A stretch of 64,000 nt of DNA from an uncultured Clostridia bacterium (GCA_944376235.1 CALWCA010000019.1:1-64000), one strand, 5' to 3'. Shown: positions 23,750-33,434, counted from the stretch's first letter. The notes: a model not told the origin generated them from the sequence alone. Numbers and translations: made by a program.

Positions 23750-24481
23750 ATGCCTTTGTTTTTCGTGTCGCCTGAGCAGGCGCAGCAGGATGTTTTGTGC
23801 CTGACTGGGGAAGACGCGCGGCACATCGCGGGTTCCCTTCGCATGCAGCCGGGAGAGAGACTGACGCTGAGCGACGGCGCGGGCCTTACGCTGCACTGCG
23901 AAATTGAGTCTGTGGAAAAGACGGCCGTGACCGTGCGTGTGTGCGGGAGGGAGCCCTGTGCGAGCGAGTCCTCCTGCGCCGTGACGCTGTTTCAGTGCCT
24001 CCCCAAGGGAGACAAGATGGACGGCATTGTTCAAAAGTCTGTGGAGCTTGGGGCGGTGCGCATTGTGCCGGTGCTCTCATCCCGATGCGTTTCAAGGCCG
24101 GAAGGCGCGGCGCTGGAAAAAAAGAGGCGGCGCTGGCAGCAGATTGCGCTGGAGGCAGCCAAGCAGTCGGGCCGGGGAATGGTTCCCGAGGTTGCGCCGG
24201 TCTGCCGGTGGGAACAAGCGGTTGCCATGCTTTCCTCCTTGCAGCACAAGTTGCTGCTCTATGAGGAGCAAAGGGGCAGCGCGCTGGCACAGGTACCGGC
24301 GTCGGCTGTTGAAGTCGGGCTGCTGGTGGGCCCCGAAGGGGGGATTTCCCCGCAGGAGGCGGACTGCTGCCGCAAGGCAGGGATTTTGTGCGTGGGGCTC
24401 GGCCCCCGTATTCTCCGCACCGAAACGGCGGGGCCGGCCGCCATCGCAGTACTGCAATATCTGACCGGAAATTTCGAGTAA
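23750..24481 (+). CDS. rsmE: 16S rRNA m3U1498 methyltransferase
   Basis: 243 residues with the SPOUT-fold signature of RsmE: LFQCLPKGDKMDGIVQKSVELG, RWQQIALEAAKQSGRG, LLVGPEGGISPQEADCC, and LGPRILRTETAGPAAIAVLQY, where the knot binds SAM. It methylates N3 of U1498 in 16S rRNA. ATG 23750 gives the normal family start MPLFFV. The upstream frame is open without similarity. The ribosome binding site is weak (GGAAG). Confidence 0.95.
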   Translation: MPLFFVSPEQAQQDVLCLTGEDARHIAGSLRMQPGERLTLSDGAGLTLHCEIESVEKTAVTVRVCGREPCASESSCAVTLFQCLPKGDKMDGIVQKSVELGAVRIVPVLSSRCVSRPEGAALEKKRRRWQQIALEAAKQSGRGMVPEVAPVCRWEQAVAMLSSLQHKLLLYEEQRGSALAQVPASAVEVGLLVGPEGGISPQEADCCRKAGILCVGLGPRILRTETAGPAAIAVLQYLTGNFE

Positions 24482-24541
24482 GAAGGGTGCCCTGCCGAGG
24501 GGTGATTTGGCAGCGCGCACGCTTGTCAGGAGTTGGATTTT

Positions 24542-25324
24542 TTGAATACCAAAAACAATACCGGGAAAAAACTGTCTGAGGAAATGGAGGCCAACCGGCT
24601 TTCGCTTTATATCATCCTTGCATTTGTCTGCCTGGTGGGACTGGTGTTTTTGTATCGGGCGGTTGAAAGCGTAACCCATATTTCGTTTTTCAACACATGT
24701 GTGAGATGGTTGATCTGGCTGAGTGTGGCGCTTGTGGCCGTCTCGGCGTGGCGCGTGGCCGCCTCGCGGGGTAAGGACGTGTCAAGCATGCTGCTCACCC
24801 CGGGAACGGGACTTTTTTTGAGTGTTCTGGCGCTGCTTTCCAGCCTGTTTTTGAAGATGTTTTACAGCGACGCCATCAAGCTGCTCTATATCCTGCTCCC
24901 CGGGCTTTGCGTGGTCTATCTGATCAAGCTGATTTATGCCAACGGGTTTTTTCCTGCGGCGGGCTTTTTGCTGCTGGCGGCGTCACTCCTCTATGTATTT
25001 GACCGGTTGCTTTTGTGGGGCCTTTTTGCAAGCTGGAAACTTCCCTTTGGCCTGATTTTGGCTTTGCTGGGAGCGGCCTTTGCGCTTTTGTGCTTGCGCT
25101 GTACCAAAAACGACGGTGTGCTGCGCATCGGCAGCTTGGAACGGCAGTTTTTCAAGAAGTCCGAAACCTGTGTGCCGGCCGTTTTGGCAGGCGTTGCGGT
25201 GATGGTTGTGGGCGGCGTATTTGTCAAATCCCCTTCCTACGCCGTGTTTTACGGCTTGATGGGGCTTGGGTGCCTTGCCGTGGCACTTGGGATGTATTAC
25301 ACATATCGTCTGATGTATCATTGA
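24542..25324 (+). CDS. Polytopic membrane protein of unknown function
   Basis: 260 residues from TTG 24542, nine bases after AGGAG. A TTG nine bases earlier lacks spacing. After a charged N-terminus (NTKNNTGKKLSEEMEANR) there are about seven or eight hydrophobic helices, roughly at residues 22-40, 50-70, 85-105, 112-130, 137-160, 163-180, 205-225 and 230-250. No catalytic or transport motif is visible. It follows rsmE by 60 bases and may be read through from it. I do not recognise the family. Confidence 0.75.
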   Translation: MNTKNNTGKKLSEEMEANRLSLYIILAFVCLVGLVFLYRAVESVTHISFFNTCVRWLIWLSVALVAVSAWRVAASRGKDVSSMLLTPGTGLFLSVLALLSSLFLKMFYSDAIKLLYILLPGLCVVYLIKLIYANGFFPAAGFLLLAASLLYVFDRLLLWGLFASWKLPFGLILALLGAAFALLCLRCTKNDGVLRIGSLERQFFKKSETCVPAVLAGVAVMVVGGVFVKSPSYAVFYGLMGLGCLAVALGMYYTYRLMYH

Positions 25325-25360
25325 TTTGATTTGCGGCGCGCCTTTTGAAGAGCGTGCCTT

Positions 25361-25387
25361 AAAAAGGTCGCTTTGCGGCCTTTTTTG
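25361..25387 (+). terminator. Terminator after the membrane protein gene
   Basis: AAAAAGGTCGC and GCGGCCTTTTT form a stem around TTT, and the T-rich right arm acts as the release tract. Confidence 0.75.
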
Positions 25388-25512
25388 CTCTAAAAGCATG
25401 GCTGCTTTGACCAATGAAGTGCACGGGGACGGCAAATTTCAAAAATGCTTTTTGCCTAAATGAGCGGCCGGAAGGAAAAGCGCCGCAAGACAGCTTGAAA
25501 AGGAGACGGTCT

Positions 25513-26175
25513 ATGGATTATCTCATTGCCTATCTGGAGGGGGTGCTCTCCTTTGCTTCTCCCTGCCTGCTGCCCATGCTGCCCATTTACCTGAGCTATT
25601 TTTCGGCCCAGCAGTCCCGGAAAGCGACTATGCTGCGCGTGGCGGCATTCACGGCGGGAATTGCAGCCGTATTTTGCAGCATGGGGGCGCTGGCCGGCCT
25701 GATGGGCCGGCTGCTGATCCGCTATGCCACGGCGCTCAACCTGGTGTGCGGCGCGCTGATGGTGGCGCTGGGGCTGTCCCGCCTGGCCGGGCAGGGCCTT
25801 CCCGGACTGTCAAAGCTCTCCTTTCTGCAGCCGAGAGCCGCGATCGGCATGGGCATGCTGTCCTCCTTTTTGCTGGGGGCGGCGCTCTCCCTTGTCTGGA
25901 CGCCCTGCATCGGCGCCTTTTTGGGGTCGGCACTGCTGCTGGCCGCCACGGCAGGCAGCAGTGCAAAGGGGATCATCATGCTGCTCTGCTATTCGCTGGG
26001 GCTGGGAAGCCCTATTGCCATCTGTGTGGCGCTGGTGTCGCAGCTGCGGCAGGTTTTGCAGCTCGCACAGCGCCGTCAAAGGGAAATCGACATTGTCTGC
26101 GGGGCGTTTTTGATTGCCGTTGGGATATTAACGGCGTCTGGCATGCTGCAGTCGGTGTTGGGAAAATTGATGTGA
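25513..26175 (+). CDS. ccdA: CcdA-type thiol-disulfide membrane protein
   Basis: 220 residues with six hydrophobic helices and the two redox cysteines of the CcdA/DsbD-gamma family: Cys18 in SFASPCLLPMLPIYLSY and Cys132 in VWTPCIGAFLG. The protein carries reducing equivalents across the membrane to an extracytoplasmic thioredoxin-like partner, here most likely the TlpA-type protein encoded ten bases downstream. AGGAGA precedes ATG 25513. No cytochrome c assembly genes are nearby, so a general thiol-reducing or sporulation-linked role is likelier than heme maturation. Confidence 0.93.
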   Translation: MDYLIAYLEGVLSFASPCLLPMLPIYLSYFSAQQSRKATMLRVAAFTAGIAAVFCSMGALAGLMGRLLIRYATALNLVCGALMVALGLSRLAGQGLPGLSKLSFLQPRAAIGMGMLSSFLLGAALSLVWTPCIGAFLGSALLLAATAGSSAKGIIMLLCYSLGLGSPIAICVALVSQLRQVLQLAQRRQREIDIVCGAFLIAVGILTASGMLQSVLGKLM

Positions 26176-26185
26176 GGAGGCAACG

Positions 26186-26818
26186 ATGGACGACAAACGC
26201 GAGGGAAGACCCACAAGAGACGCTCGCCAAAAGCCGCTTTTGCTGCTGGCTGCGCTGATAGCCCTGCTGCTGCTTGCCTGGTATGGCTACAACAGGCTGA
26301 CAGGGCAGGGGGGCAATTTGCCCGATGCCGGTTTGGGACAGCAGGAGCAAGAGCGCGTGGCCATGATTGATGTGGCATTGACCGACATGGAGGGACAGAC
26401 CGTGCAGCTTTTTGATTTGACGGGAAAGCCCATGGTGCTGCATTTTTGGGCCACCTGGTGCGGCATCTGCGAGCAGGAGATGCCAGACTGGGAGAGCCTG
26501 TATCAGGAGTTTGGCGATGAAGTGACGTTTGTCATGGTCGACGTCGTCGACGGCGTGGATGAGACGGTCGAGAAGGGAAAGGCATATCTGGAAGAAAACG
26601 GGTATACCTTTCCTGCCTATTTTGACACACAGGGGGAGGCGGCCTACGTCTACGGTGTGACCGGCCTGCCGGCAACGCTCTTTGTGGACAGCGAGGGCTA
26701 CTATGTGGCGGGCCAGCTTGGAATGCTCAGCCCCGAAGGGATGCGTCAGGGCATTTCCCTGGCGGCGCAGGCCACAGGCCTTGAGCTTGAGGGACTGGAA
26801 CAGGAGCCGGAAAGCTGA
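26186..26818 (+). CDS. Membrane-anchored TlpA/ResA-like thioredoxin
   Basis: 210 residues. A basic N-terminus and one membrane helix (about 18-36) are followed by a thioredoxin-like domain with active site WCGIC (Cys92, Cys95), a following EMP, and a cis-proline loop GVTGLPATLFVD. It belongs to the AhpC-TSA/Redoxin group of extracytoplasmic reductants. Pairing with the ccdA gene (ten-base gap, AGGAGG) indicates that CcdA keeps it reduced. The substrate proteins are unknown. Confidence 0.92.
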   Translation: MDDKREGRPTRDARQKPLLLLAALIALLLLAWYGYNRLTGQGGNLPDAGLGQQEQERVAMIDVALTDMEGQTVQLFDLTGKPMVLHFWATWCGICEQEMPDWESLYQEFGDEVTFVMVDVVDGVDETVEKGKAYLEENGYTFPAYFDTQGEAAYVYGVTGLPATLFVDSEGYYVAGQLGMLSPEGMRQGISLAAQATGLELEGLEQEPES

Positions 26819-26981
26819 ATCAGGGCGGCAGGAGGCTGATTTGGGCAAGCCTGGAGCCGGCGTTTTTGGGTGCGCAGGGCCACGGGGAAAAGGGCTGCGG
26901 GCCCGTGTGCCCTGGAAAGCGCTGTGCGCCGGATAAGGGCTGGGCGGATGCACGGTAAAAAGAAATTGAAAGCGGCATAAA

Positions 26982-27016
26982 AGAGCGCGGCGCCTGCTTT
27001 TCAGGCGCCGCGCTCT
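26982..27016. terminator. Hairpin between convergent genes
   Basis: AGAGCGCGGCGCCTG and CAGGCGCCGCGCTCT are perfect complements around a five-base loop. Neither side has a long T-run, so termination strength is uncertain. It probably serves both tlpA-like and the aldo/keto reductase gene. The rest of 26819-27041 shows nothing else. Confidence 0.6.
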
Positions 27017-27041
27017 GAAGTCTGCTGTGAAAAAACCGTTG

Positions 27042-28064
27042 TTATTTTGCGTGGTAGCTGTTCCAGTGCTCCATGTAGTCTTCATAGAGTTCAGGCAGAC
27101 GGGAGGGGGGATCGAGCTCGTAGGGGCAGCGGCTCGAGCAGGCGCCGCAGCCGATGCACAGCTTGGTATCCTCCATCATTTGCCGCCATTCCTCGTTCAT
27201 GAGCTGGGAAACCGGCATGCGGCGCAGGTTATAGTAGCTGCGCATGACCATGTCGACCCGGATGCCCATGGGACAGGGCAGGCAGTAGCCGCAGTTGCGG
27301 CAGAAATTGCCCTTGAGTTGGGCCTTGTCGGCCGCAATCACGGGCGCGGCGTCGGCCTCGGAGGGCGGATTGTCCAAAAAGCCCAGCATCTGCTCCAGCT
27401 CCCACATGTGCTGCATGCCGTAAATGGGCAGCACATCTTTTTGGGTGGAGAAGAAGTGGTAAACGGCGCCGCCGTCAGTCAGAACGCCGCCGCCAAAGGG
27501 CTTCATGGCGACAAAGCCCATGTCGCTCGCCAGGCAGTCGTCTTTCAGTTTGAACTCCGACTCGCTTGAAAGATAGGCAAAGGGGAACTGCAGCAGGTCA
27601 TACAGGCCGCTCTCGATGGCCTCGCGCGCCACATGCTCGCGGTGGTTGGTGATGCCGATGTGCAGCAGCTTGCCCTCTTTTTTGGCGCGCAGCATCGCGT
27701 CGTAAACGCCGTCCTCCCCGCCGGGCTTGGGACAGAAAGGAGGATTGTGAACCTGGAGCACGTCTACATGGTCGGTCTTCATGAGCCTCAAACTGGTGTC
27801 AAGGTCCTCTAAAATGCCCTCTGCCGTGAAATGGTGGGATTTGGTGGCAAGGTAGATGTGGTTGCGCACCTCCGAGAGGGCTGCGCCGATCTTCTCCTCA
27901 CTGTCGGAATACATGCGGGCGGTGTCAAAGTAATTGATGCCGCTGTCGTAGGCCTTGCGCAGCAGCTTTGTGACCTCGTCCATGGGGCGGCGCTGCAGAG
28001 GCAGGCAGCCAAATCCGATTTTGGAAGCCATGATCTCGGTTCTGCCAAGACGGATTTTCTCCAT
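27042..28064 (-). CDS. Aldo/keto reductase with C-terminal [4Fe-4S] domain
   Basis: 340 residues. The N-terminal 270 form an aldo/keto reductase barrel: ASKIGFGCLPLQRR, NYFDTARMYSDSEEKIG with the Asp-Tyr pair of the active site, and VDVLQVHNPPF. The C-terminal 80 hold cysteine sets CRNCGYCLPCPMGI and CIGCGACSSRCPYEL, a ferredoxin-like arrangement found in clostridial members. The clusters suggest ferredoxin-linked rather than only NAD(P)H-linked electron transfer. The substrate is unknown. GGAGGAAAGG lies upstream of ATG 28064 on the minus strand. Confidence 0.92.
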   Translation of the reverse strand: MEKIRLGRTEIMASKIGFGCLPLQRRPMDEVTKLLRKAYDSGINYFDTARMYSDSEEKIGAALSEVRNHIYLATKSHHFTAEGILEDLDTSLRLMKTDHVDVLQVHNPPFCPKPGGEDGVYDAMLRAKKEGKLLHIGITNHREHVAREAIESGLYDLLQFPFAYLSSESEFKLKDDCLASDMGFVAMKPFGGGVLTDGGAVYHFFSTQKDVLPIYGMQHMWELEQMLGFLDNPPSEADAAPVIAADKAQLKGNFCRNCGYCLPCPMGIRVDMVMRSYYNLRRMPVSQLMNEEWRQMMEDTKLCIGCGACSSRCPYELDPPSRLPELYEDYMEHWNSYHAK

Positions 28065-28229
28065 TCAAAAACACCCTTTCCTCCTCGTATTCAGTCAAGC
28101 GGGCTGTTTTTTTCCAAAAGAGAACAGTCAAAAAGAGGATACACCGGCCCTCTTGCCAGAGGGCATATACCAGCCTTCAACCTCCTCACTGGGACGGAAA
28201 TTGAAAACGCCCGCTTTTGCTTACTTCGT

Positions 28230-28281
28230 ATTGTAGCAGAGCGGCGCATGCCTTGCAAGACGGCGGCAGATTTGATATAAT
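28230..28281. promoter_or_regulatory. Divergent promoters sharing one -35 box
   Basis: The self-complementary TTGCAA at 28253-28258 lies 17 bases from TATAAT (28276-28281) on the plus strand, for the DUF1385 gene. It also lies 17 bases from TACAAT on the minus strand (28235-28230), for the aldo/keto reductase. Both are near-consensus promoters and could not be bound by polymerase at the same time. Confidence 0.7.
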
Positions 28282-28342
28282 AAACCGTAATGTCAAGGCG
28301 CAGGAAAGTGCTGCCCAGTTTGACATGCAGAAAGGAAACACT

Positions 28343-29275
28343 ATGAATCAAAAGCACAAAACCTCCATCGGAGGCCAGGCGCTTTACGAGGGCGTGATGA
28401 TGCGCGGGCCCAAGAATTACGCCATTGCCCTGCGTCTGCCCGACGGGAGCATCGAGACCACCGTGCACCCCAACAAGAGCCTCAAGGACCGTGTCAGAAT
28501 TTTGAAGCTGCCGATTCTCCGGGGCATGGTCGGTCTGATAGAATCGCTGGTCCTGGGATATAAGACGCTGACCTATTCTTTTGAAAAGGCGGGCTTTGAA
28601 GAGGAGGAGCCGACAAAATTTGAGCTGTGGCTCTCAAAGACCTTTGGAAAATCGGTGATGGAGATTGCCACGGTTTTTGCAGGCGTTTTGGGTATTTTGC
28701 TGGCGCTCATGCTCTTTATGCTGCTGCCCTCCATGGGAGTGAAGCTGGTGGCCGGCTATATTCCGGACTGGAGCCGCTCTCTGGTGGAGGGCGTAATCAA
28801 AATCGGGATTTTTCTTATCTATGTCGCGCTGGTTTCGCGCATGGAGGAGATCCGGCGCACCTTCGAATACCATGGTGCGGAGCACAAGACCATTTTCTGT
28901 TATGAAAACGGGCTGGATTTGACGGTGGAAAATGTACGCCCGATGTCGCGCTTTCATCCGCGCTGCGGCACCAGCTTTTTGCTCATCGCCATGATTGTCA
29001 GCATCTTGTTTTTTTCACTGCCCATCGTCACATGGGACAATGTTTTGCTGCGCATGGCAACCAAGCTCATCCTGCTGCCGGTGGTGGTGGGCGTGGCCTA
29101 TGAGTTCATCCACCTGGCCGGAAAATATGACAACATCTTCACCCGGGTGCTGTCCGCTCCGGGGCTCTGGCTGCAGAGGCTGACCACCAAGGAGCCCGAC
29201 GATTCTCAGATTGAGGTGGCTATTGCCTCCATGCTGCCTGTTTTGACGGGCAATCCGGAGGACGACAAGTGGTGA
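28343..29275 (+). CDS. DUF1385 membrane protein
   Basis: 310 residues, a clear DUF1385 member (YqhQ-like): SIGGQALYEGVMMRGPKNYAIALR at the start, then EYHGAEHKTIFCYENG and the motif MSRFHPRCGTSFLL. There are about four or five membrane helices in residues 100-245. Function is not established. The gene is typically found upstream of prmC and prfA in Clostridia. Here prmC follows with overlap, but prfA is absent. ATG 28343 follows AAAGGA. Confidence 0.92.
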   Translation: MNQKHKTSIGGQALYEGVMMRGPKNYAIALRLPDGSIETTVHPNKSLKDRVRILKLPILRGMVGLIESLVLGYKTLTYSFEKAGFEEEEPTKFELWLSKTFGKSVMEIATVFAGVLGILLALMLFMLLPSMGVKLVAGYIPDWSRSLVEGVIKIGIFLIYVALVSRMEEIRRTFEYHGAEHKTIFCYENGLDLTVENVRPMSRFHPRCGTSFLLIAMIVSILFFSLPIVTWDNVLLRMATKLILLPVVVGVAYEFIHLAGKYDNIFTRVLSAPGLWLQRLTTKEPDDSQIEVAIASMLPVLTGNPEDDKW

Positions 29276-30147
29276 TTTCGCAGCTGCGGCAGCAGCTTGC
29301 CGACAGGCTCAGGCGCATGGGCTGCGATGCGCCGGGGCTTGAGGCGCGCGAGCTGCTGTGTGCCGCGCTGGGCGTCTCAAGCCGGCAGCTGACGCTGCTG
29401 CCCCACGACACCCCTGTGGATGATACGGCCTGCCGGCGTCTGTCTGACCTGCTCGGGCAGAGGGAGCAGGGAAAGCCCCTGCAGTATGTGCTCGGGGAGT
29501 GGGATTTTTACGGGAGGACTTTTTTTTGCAGCGAGCAGGCGCTCATTCCGCGCCCCGAGACCGAGCTGCTTGTTGAGCAGGCGCTGCCGGCGCTGCGCAG
29601 GAGGCCGGGAGCCAGGGTGCTCGACCTCGGCTGCGGGACGGGCTGCATCGGATTGACGCTGGCGCTCGAGGCCCCCTGTACGGTGACGCTGGCAGACCTG
29701 TCGGAGCAGGCGCTTGCGCTGGCGCGCCGCAACGCCGAAAGGCTTTGTGCAAAAGCGGAATTTCTCAGGCTCGACATGCTGGCGCCGCCCCCCGAAGGGC
29801 GGCAGTGGGAGCTCATTGTCTCCAACCCGCCCTATCTCACCGGGGCGGACATGCTGGTGCTGGAGCCGGCCCTGCGCTTTGAGCCCGCCATGGCGCTTTT
29901 CGGAGGGGAAGACGGGCTTGATTTTTACCGCGCGCTGACCGGGCTGTGGGTGCCGGCACTTGTCCCTGGGGGAATGCTGCTGGTGGAGCACGGCATGGGC
30001 CAGGGAGCTGCGGTTGCCGGGCTTTTTTCGCAGGCAGGCCTCCAAGATGTGCGCATGCTGTACGACTGCGAGGGCCGCGACCGCATGGTCACAGGCGTCA
30101 GGGTGCGGCGGGAGGATACCTGTGGCGAAACCGAAAAGGGAATTTGA
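29269..30147 (+). CDS. prmC: Peptide chain release factor glutamine methyltransferase
   Basis: 292 residues. The PrmC family is shown by an N-terminal helical domain (about 1-75), PLQYVLGEWDFYGRTF, LIPRPETELLVE, SAM motif VLDLGCGTGCIGLTLA, and the substrate glutamine-binding NPPY (Asn186, in IVSNPPYLTG). It methylates the GGQ glutamine of release factors. Two adjacent GTG codons (29269 and 29272) can start it. GGAGG at 29257 favours the first. Either overlaps the DUF1385 stop. Confidence 0.95.
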   Translation: MVISQLRQQLADRLRRMGCDAPGLEARELLCAALGVSSRQLTLLPHDTPVDDTACRRLSDLLGQREQGKPLQYVLGEWDFYGRTFFCSEQALIPRPETELLVEQALPALRRRPGARVLDLGCGTGCIGLTLALEAPCTVTLADLSEQALALARRNAERLCAKAEFLRLDMLAPPPEGRQWELIVSNPPYLTGADMLVLEPALRFEPAMALFGGEDGLDFYRALTGLWVPALVPGGMLLVEHGMGQGAAVAGLFSQAGLQDVRMLYDCEGRDRMVTGVRVRREDTCGETEKGI

Positions 30148-30155
30148 AAAAGCAC

Positions 30156-30184
30156 TTGCCGGATGGGTGCCGGCATGGTAAAAT
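30156..30184 (+). promoter_or_regulatory. Promoter of recA operon
   Basis: TTGCCG (30156-30161) and TAAAAT (30179-30184) are 17 bases apart. I could not find a LexA box (CGAACnnnnGTTYG type) in the 60 bases before recA, although ACAAACGTTT at 30191-30200 is loosely similar to half of one. Confidence 0.6.
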
Positions 30185-30248
30185 AAAAGAACAAACGTTT
30201 TAGAAAAGGTGCTCCTTTGAAAAAAGGGCACGCGTGGGAGGCAGGAGC

Positions 30249-31418
30249 ATGTCTGATCGCAAGGAGGCGCTCAAAAACGCGCTGGCGCAGATTGAAAAGC
30301 AGTTTGGCAAGGGTGCCGTGATGAAGCTCGGGGAGAACACGGCCATGAACGTGGAGGCCATCCCGACCGGCTCTTTGGCGCTTGACGCCGCGCTGGGCAT
30401 CGGCGGCATTCCGCGCGGCCGTGTGATTGAGATTTACGGGCCCGAGTCCTCGGGCAAGACGACGCTGGCGCTGCACTGTGTGGCGCAGGCGCAGAAGGCG
30501 GGCGGAGAGGCGGCTTTTATCGACGTGGAGCACGCGCTCGACCCGGTGTATGCCGCTCAGCTCGGCGTAGACGTGGCGTCGCTTTTGGTGGCCCAGCCAG
30601 ACAGTGGGGAGCAGGCGCTGGAGATTGCCGAAACGCTGGTGCGCAGCGGCGCCATCGACATTGTGGTGGTCGACTCGGTGGCGGCCCTTGTCACCCGGGC
30701 CGAAATCGAAGGGGAGATGGGCGACACCCATGTGGGCCTTCAGGCAAGGCTGATGTCGCAGGCCATGCGCAAGCTGGCGGGGGCAATGGCCAAGGCCAAC
30801 TGCGCCGCCATTTTCATCAACCAGCTGCGCGAGAAGGTGGGCGTTGTCTACGGGAATCCCGAGGTCACGCCGGGCGGCCGCGCCCTGAAGTTTTACGCCT
30901 CTGTGCGTATCGACGTGCGCCGCATCGAGCAAATCAAGTCGGGCACCGAGGTTTTGGGCAACCGGACGCGCGCCAAGGTGGTCAAAAACAAGGTGGCGCC
31001 GCCTTTCCGTGAGGCCGAGTTTGACATTTTGTACGGGCAGGGCATTTCGCGCGAGGGAGAGCTCATCGACCTTGGCGTGAAAAACGACCTGATTGTCAAG
31101 AGCGGCTCCTGGTTTTCCTATGGGGAGCTGCGCCTGGGGCAGGGAAAAGAAAATTCAAGGGAATATCTCAAGGCCCACCCCGAGCTCATGGACGAGCTCG
31201 AGAGTAAAATCAGGGCCATCCTCATGAAAAAGCCCGAAGAGGGGCAGGCGCCGGCGGAGACGCCGTCAAAGGCCTTTGCATCGTCCGTGTCCCAGGCCGG
31301 CACGGGAAATGAGGCGGGGGCCGTCTCCGCCCCTGCGGCGCCGCGCGGCGCCGGGAAGCCCGAGGCCAGGGGTTCCGCTTCCAAGAAGCTCGACATTTCG
31401 GCGGAGGACTTTGAGTGA
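30249..31418 (+). CDS. recA: Recombinase RecA
   Basis: 389 residues. Walker A is GPESSGKT (64-71), and [21 protein letters not shown], and the L2 region [26 protein letters not shown] (by position) are intact. RecA forms filaments on single-stranded DNA for recombination and SOS induction. The C-terminal tail after residue 330 is longer than usual and rich in Ala, Pro and Gly, ending [14 protein letters not shown] 30249 follows GGAGGCAGGAG. It overlaps recX by four bases. Confidence 0.98.
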   Translation: MSDRKEALKNALAQIEKQFGKGAVMKLGENTAMNVEAIPTGSLALDAALGIGGIPRGRVIEIYGPESSGKTTLALHCVAQAQKAGGEAAFIDVEHALDPVYAAQLGVDVASLLVAQPDSGEQALEIAETLVRSGAIDIVVVDSVAALVTRAEIEGEMGDTHVGLQARLMSQAMRKLAGAMAKANCAAIFINQLREKVGVVYGNPEVTPGGRALKFYASVRIDVRRIEQIKSGTEVLGNRTRAKVVKNKVAPPFREAEFDILYGQGISREGELIDLGVKNDLIVKSGSWFSYGELRLGQGKENSREYLKAHPELMDELESKIRAILMKKPEEGQAPAETPSKAFASSVSQAGTGNEAGAVSAPAAPRGAGKPEARGSASKKLDISAEDFE

Positions 31419-32038
31419 GCGGGCAGATCACCAAGCTGACATATCTTCGAAACGGAGGCCTGCGCGTCTTTGTAGACGGGCAGGCGCTCTGCGTCATCGA
31501 TGCGGCGGACTGGGGCGCATTTGGCCTGTCCAGAGGAGATGCGCTGTCCGGGGAGAGCTGTGAGGTGCTGCAGCAGTGTGCGCAGAGGTTTGAGGCGCGC
31601 AAACGGGCGGCGGCAAGCCTTGCCTGCCAGGCTTATTCGGCCAAAGGGCTGGAGCGGCGGCTGCGCCAGAAGGGCACGCCGGCGCAGGCGGCGCAGGAGG
31701 CGGTGGAGCACTATCGCAGCCTGGGATATCTGGAGGATAGGGCTTTTGCGCAGAATCTGGCGCAAAGGCTGCATGAGACCAAAAATTATGCAAAACGGCG
31801 CATTGCGCAGGAGCTGCGCGCCAAGGGCGTAGAGCAGCAGACGGTGCAGGAGGTGCTGGAAACGCTGCCGCCCGACGAGGCGGCGCTGCGGCGCAGCCTT
31901 GAAAAAAAGCACCGAGCGGTTGACTGGAGCGACGCGGTGCAGAGGCGCCGTGCCGTGTGCGCCCTGCTGCGCGACGGCTTTGCCTGGGAGCAGATTGCCG
32001 CCGTGGTGGGGCATGTGCAGGAGGAGGAATGGGAATGA
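31415..32038 (+). CDS. recX: Regulatory protein RecX
   Basis: 207 residues in tandem three-helix repeats: [64 protein letters not shown] and the shorter C-terminal one, as expected for RecX. It modulates RecA filament growth, consistent with direct coupling to recA (GTG start within GTGA overlap). Its own stop overlaps the rimO start. Confidence 0.93.
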   Translation: MSGQITKLTYLRNGGLRVFVDGQALCVIDAADWGAFGLSRGDALSGESCEVLQQCAQRFEARKRAAASLACQAYSAKGLERRLRQKGTPAQAAQEAVEHYRSLGYLEDRAFAQNLAQRLHETKNYAKRRIAQELRAKGVEQQTVQEVLETLPPDEAALRRSLEKKHRAVDWSDAVQRRRAVCALLRDGFAWEQIAAVVGHVQEEEWE

Positions 32039-33360
32039 GCATCAGAGTGGCCATGATTTCGCTGGGATGCCCCAAAAATCAGGTGGAGGCCGAGCACATG
32101 CTGGCCCTGCTTGCCGACGCGGGCTGTGAGCTGGTGGGCGACGCCTCCGAGGCGCAGGTGGCGGTCATCAACACCTGCGGATTCATTGACTCGGCCAAGC
32201 AGGAGGCCATTGACAGCATTTTGGAAATGGCGGCCCTCAAGCAGCAGGGCCTTTGCGGCATTGTCGTCACCGGCTGCCTGGCCGAGCGGTATCGCCAGCA
32301 AATCCGTCAGCAGATGCCGGAGGTCGATGTTGTGCTGGGCGGCGGCAGCGTGGGCGACATTGTCGAGGCCGTGCGGCAGGCGGCACAGGGGAAAAGCTTT
32401 GAGCGGTATGCCGACATCGAAAAGGCGCCGCTTGGGGGAGACCGTCTGCTCACCACTCCCTTTTACACCGCCTACCTCAAGCTGGGAGACGGCTGCGACA
32501 ACTTTTGCACCTACTGCGCCATCCCGCTCATCCGGGGACGGCTGCGCAGCCGTCCCTTGGAGGAGCTGGTGGAGGAGGCGCAGGCGCTGGCCCAAAGCGG
32601 CGTGCGCGAGCTTGTGCTGGTGGCGCAGGACACCACGCGCTACGGGGAAGACCTCTATGGGGAAAACCGGTTTTGCGATTTGCTGCGCGCACTTGAGCGG
32701 GTGGAGGGCATCGCCTGGATTCGCATTCTGTATGCCTATCCCGACCGCATCAGCGACGAGCTGCTCGAGCTCATGGCCAAAAGCGAGAAAATCCTGCCCT
32801 ACATTGACCTGCCCCTGCAGCATGCAAACGACGCCATTTTGAGTGCCATGAACCGCCGGGGCAGCCGCGCGGACATTGAGGCGGTGCTTGCAAAAATCCG
32901 CAAAACGCTGCCGCACGCCTGCGTCCGCACCACCTTTATCTGCGGCTTTCCGGGAGAGACGGCCGAGCAGTTTGAGCAGCTTTGCGATTTTGTGGCGCAG
33001 CAGAGGTTTGAGCGCATGGGCTGCTTTGCCTACTCGGCCGAGGAGGGCACGCCGGCGGCTGATTTTCCAAATCAGATTGACGAGGCCGAAAAGCAGCGCC
33101 GCACCGAGCTGCTCATGACGCTGCAAAACACCATCTCCACGCAGCTCAATCAGGAGATGGTGGGCAAAACGCTGCCCGTTTTGGTGGAGGAGTATGACGA
33201 GGAGCTGGGACGCTATGCCGGACGCAGCTACCGGGACGCGCCCGAGGTCGACGGAAGGGTGTACTTTACCAGTGGACAGGCGCACGAGGAGGGCTGCTTT
33301 GTCGACGTGACCGTGACGGCGGCCGACGACTATGACCTCTATGGGAAAGCGGCAGAGTAG
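32035..33360 (+). CDS. rimO: Ribosomal protein S12 methylthiotransferase
   Basis: 441 residues from ATG 32035 (AGGAGGAA upstream, ATGA overlap with recX). The N-terminal MTTase domain has Cys12, Cys48 and Cys81 (SLGCPKNQ, INTCGF, VTGCLAERY) for the auxiliary cluster. The radical SAM motif is CDNFCTYC (Cys154, 158, 161). A C-terminal TRAM domain ends the protein. RimO adds a methylthio group to Asp of S12. The exact start SLGCPKNQ and the DLPLQHAND pattern distinguish it from MiaB. Confidence 0.95.
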   Translation: MSIRVAMISLGCPKNQVEAEHMLALLADAGCELVGDASEAQVAVINTCGFIDSAKQEAIDSILEMAALKQQGLCGIVVTGCLAERYRQQIRQQMPEVDVVLGGGSVGDIVEAVRQAAQGKSFERYADIEKAPLGGDRLLTTPFYTAYLKLGDGCDNFCTYCAIPLIRGRLRSRPLEELVEEAQALAQSGVRELVLVAQDTTRYGEDLYGENRFCDLLRALERVEGIAWIRILYAYPDRISDELLELMAKSEKILPYIDLPLQHANDAILSAMNRRGSRADIEAVLAKIRKTLPHACVRTTFICGFPGETAEQFEQLCDFVAQQRFERMGCFAYSAEEGTPAADFPNQIDEAEKQRRTELLMTLQNTISTQLNQEMVGKTLPVLVEEYDEELGRYAGRSYRDAPEVDGRVYFTSGQAHEEGCFVDVTVTAADDYDLYGKAAE

Positions 33361-33434
33361 GAAGTCGCCCTGTGCCCGGCAGGGGGCATCTTCCGCTTTG
33401 CAGTTTTTTTTGAAAAGCTGAGTTTCAAAAAAGA

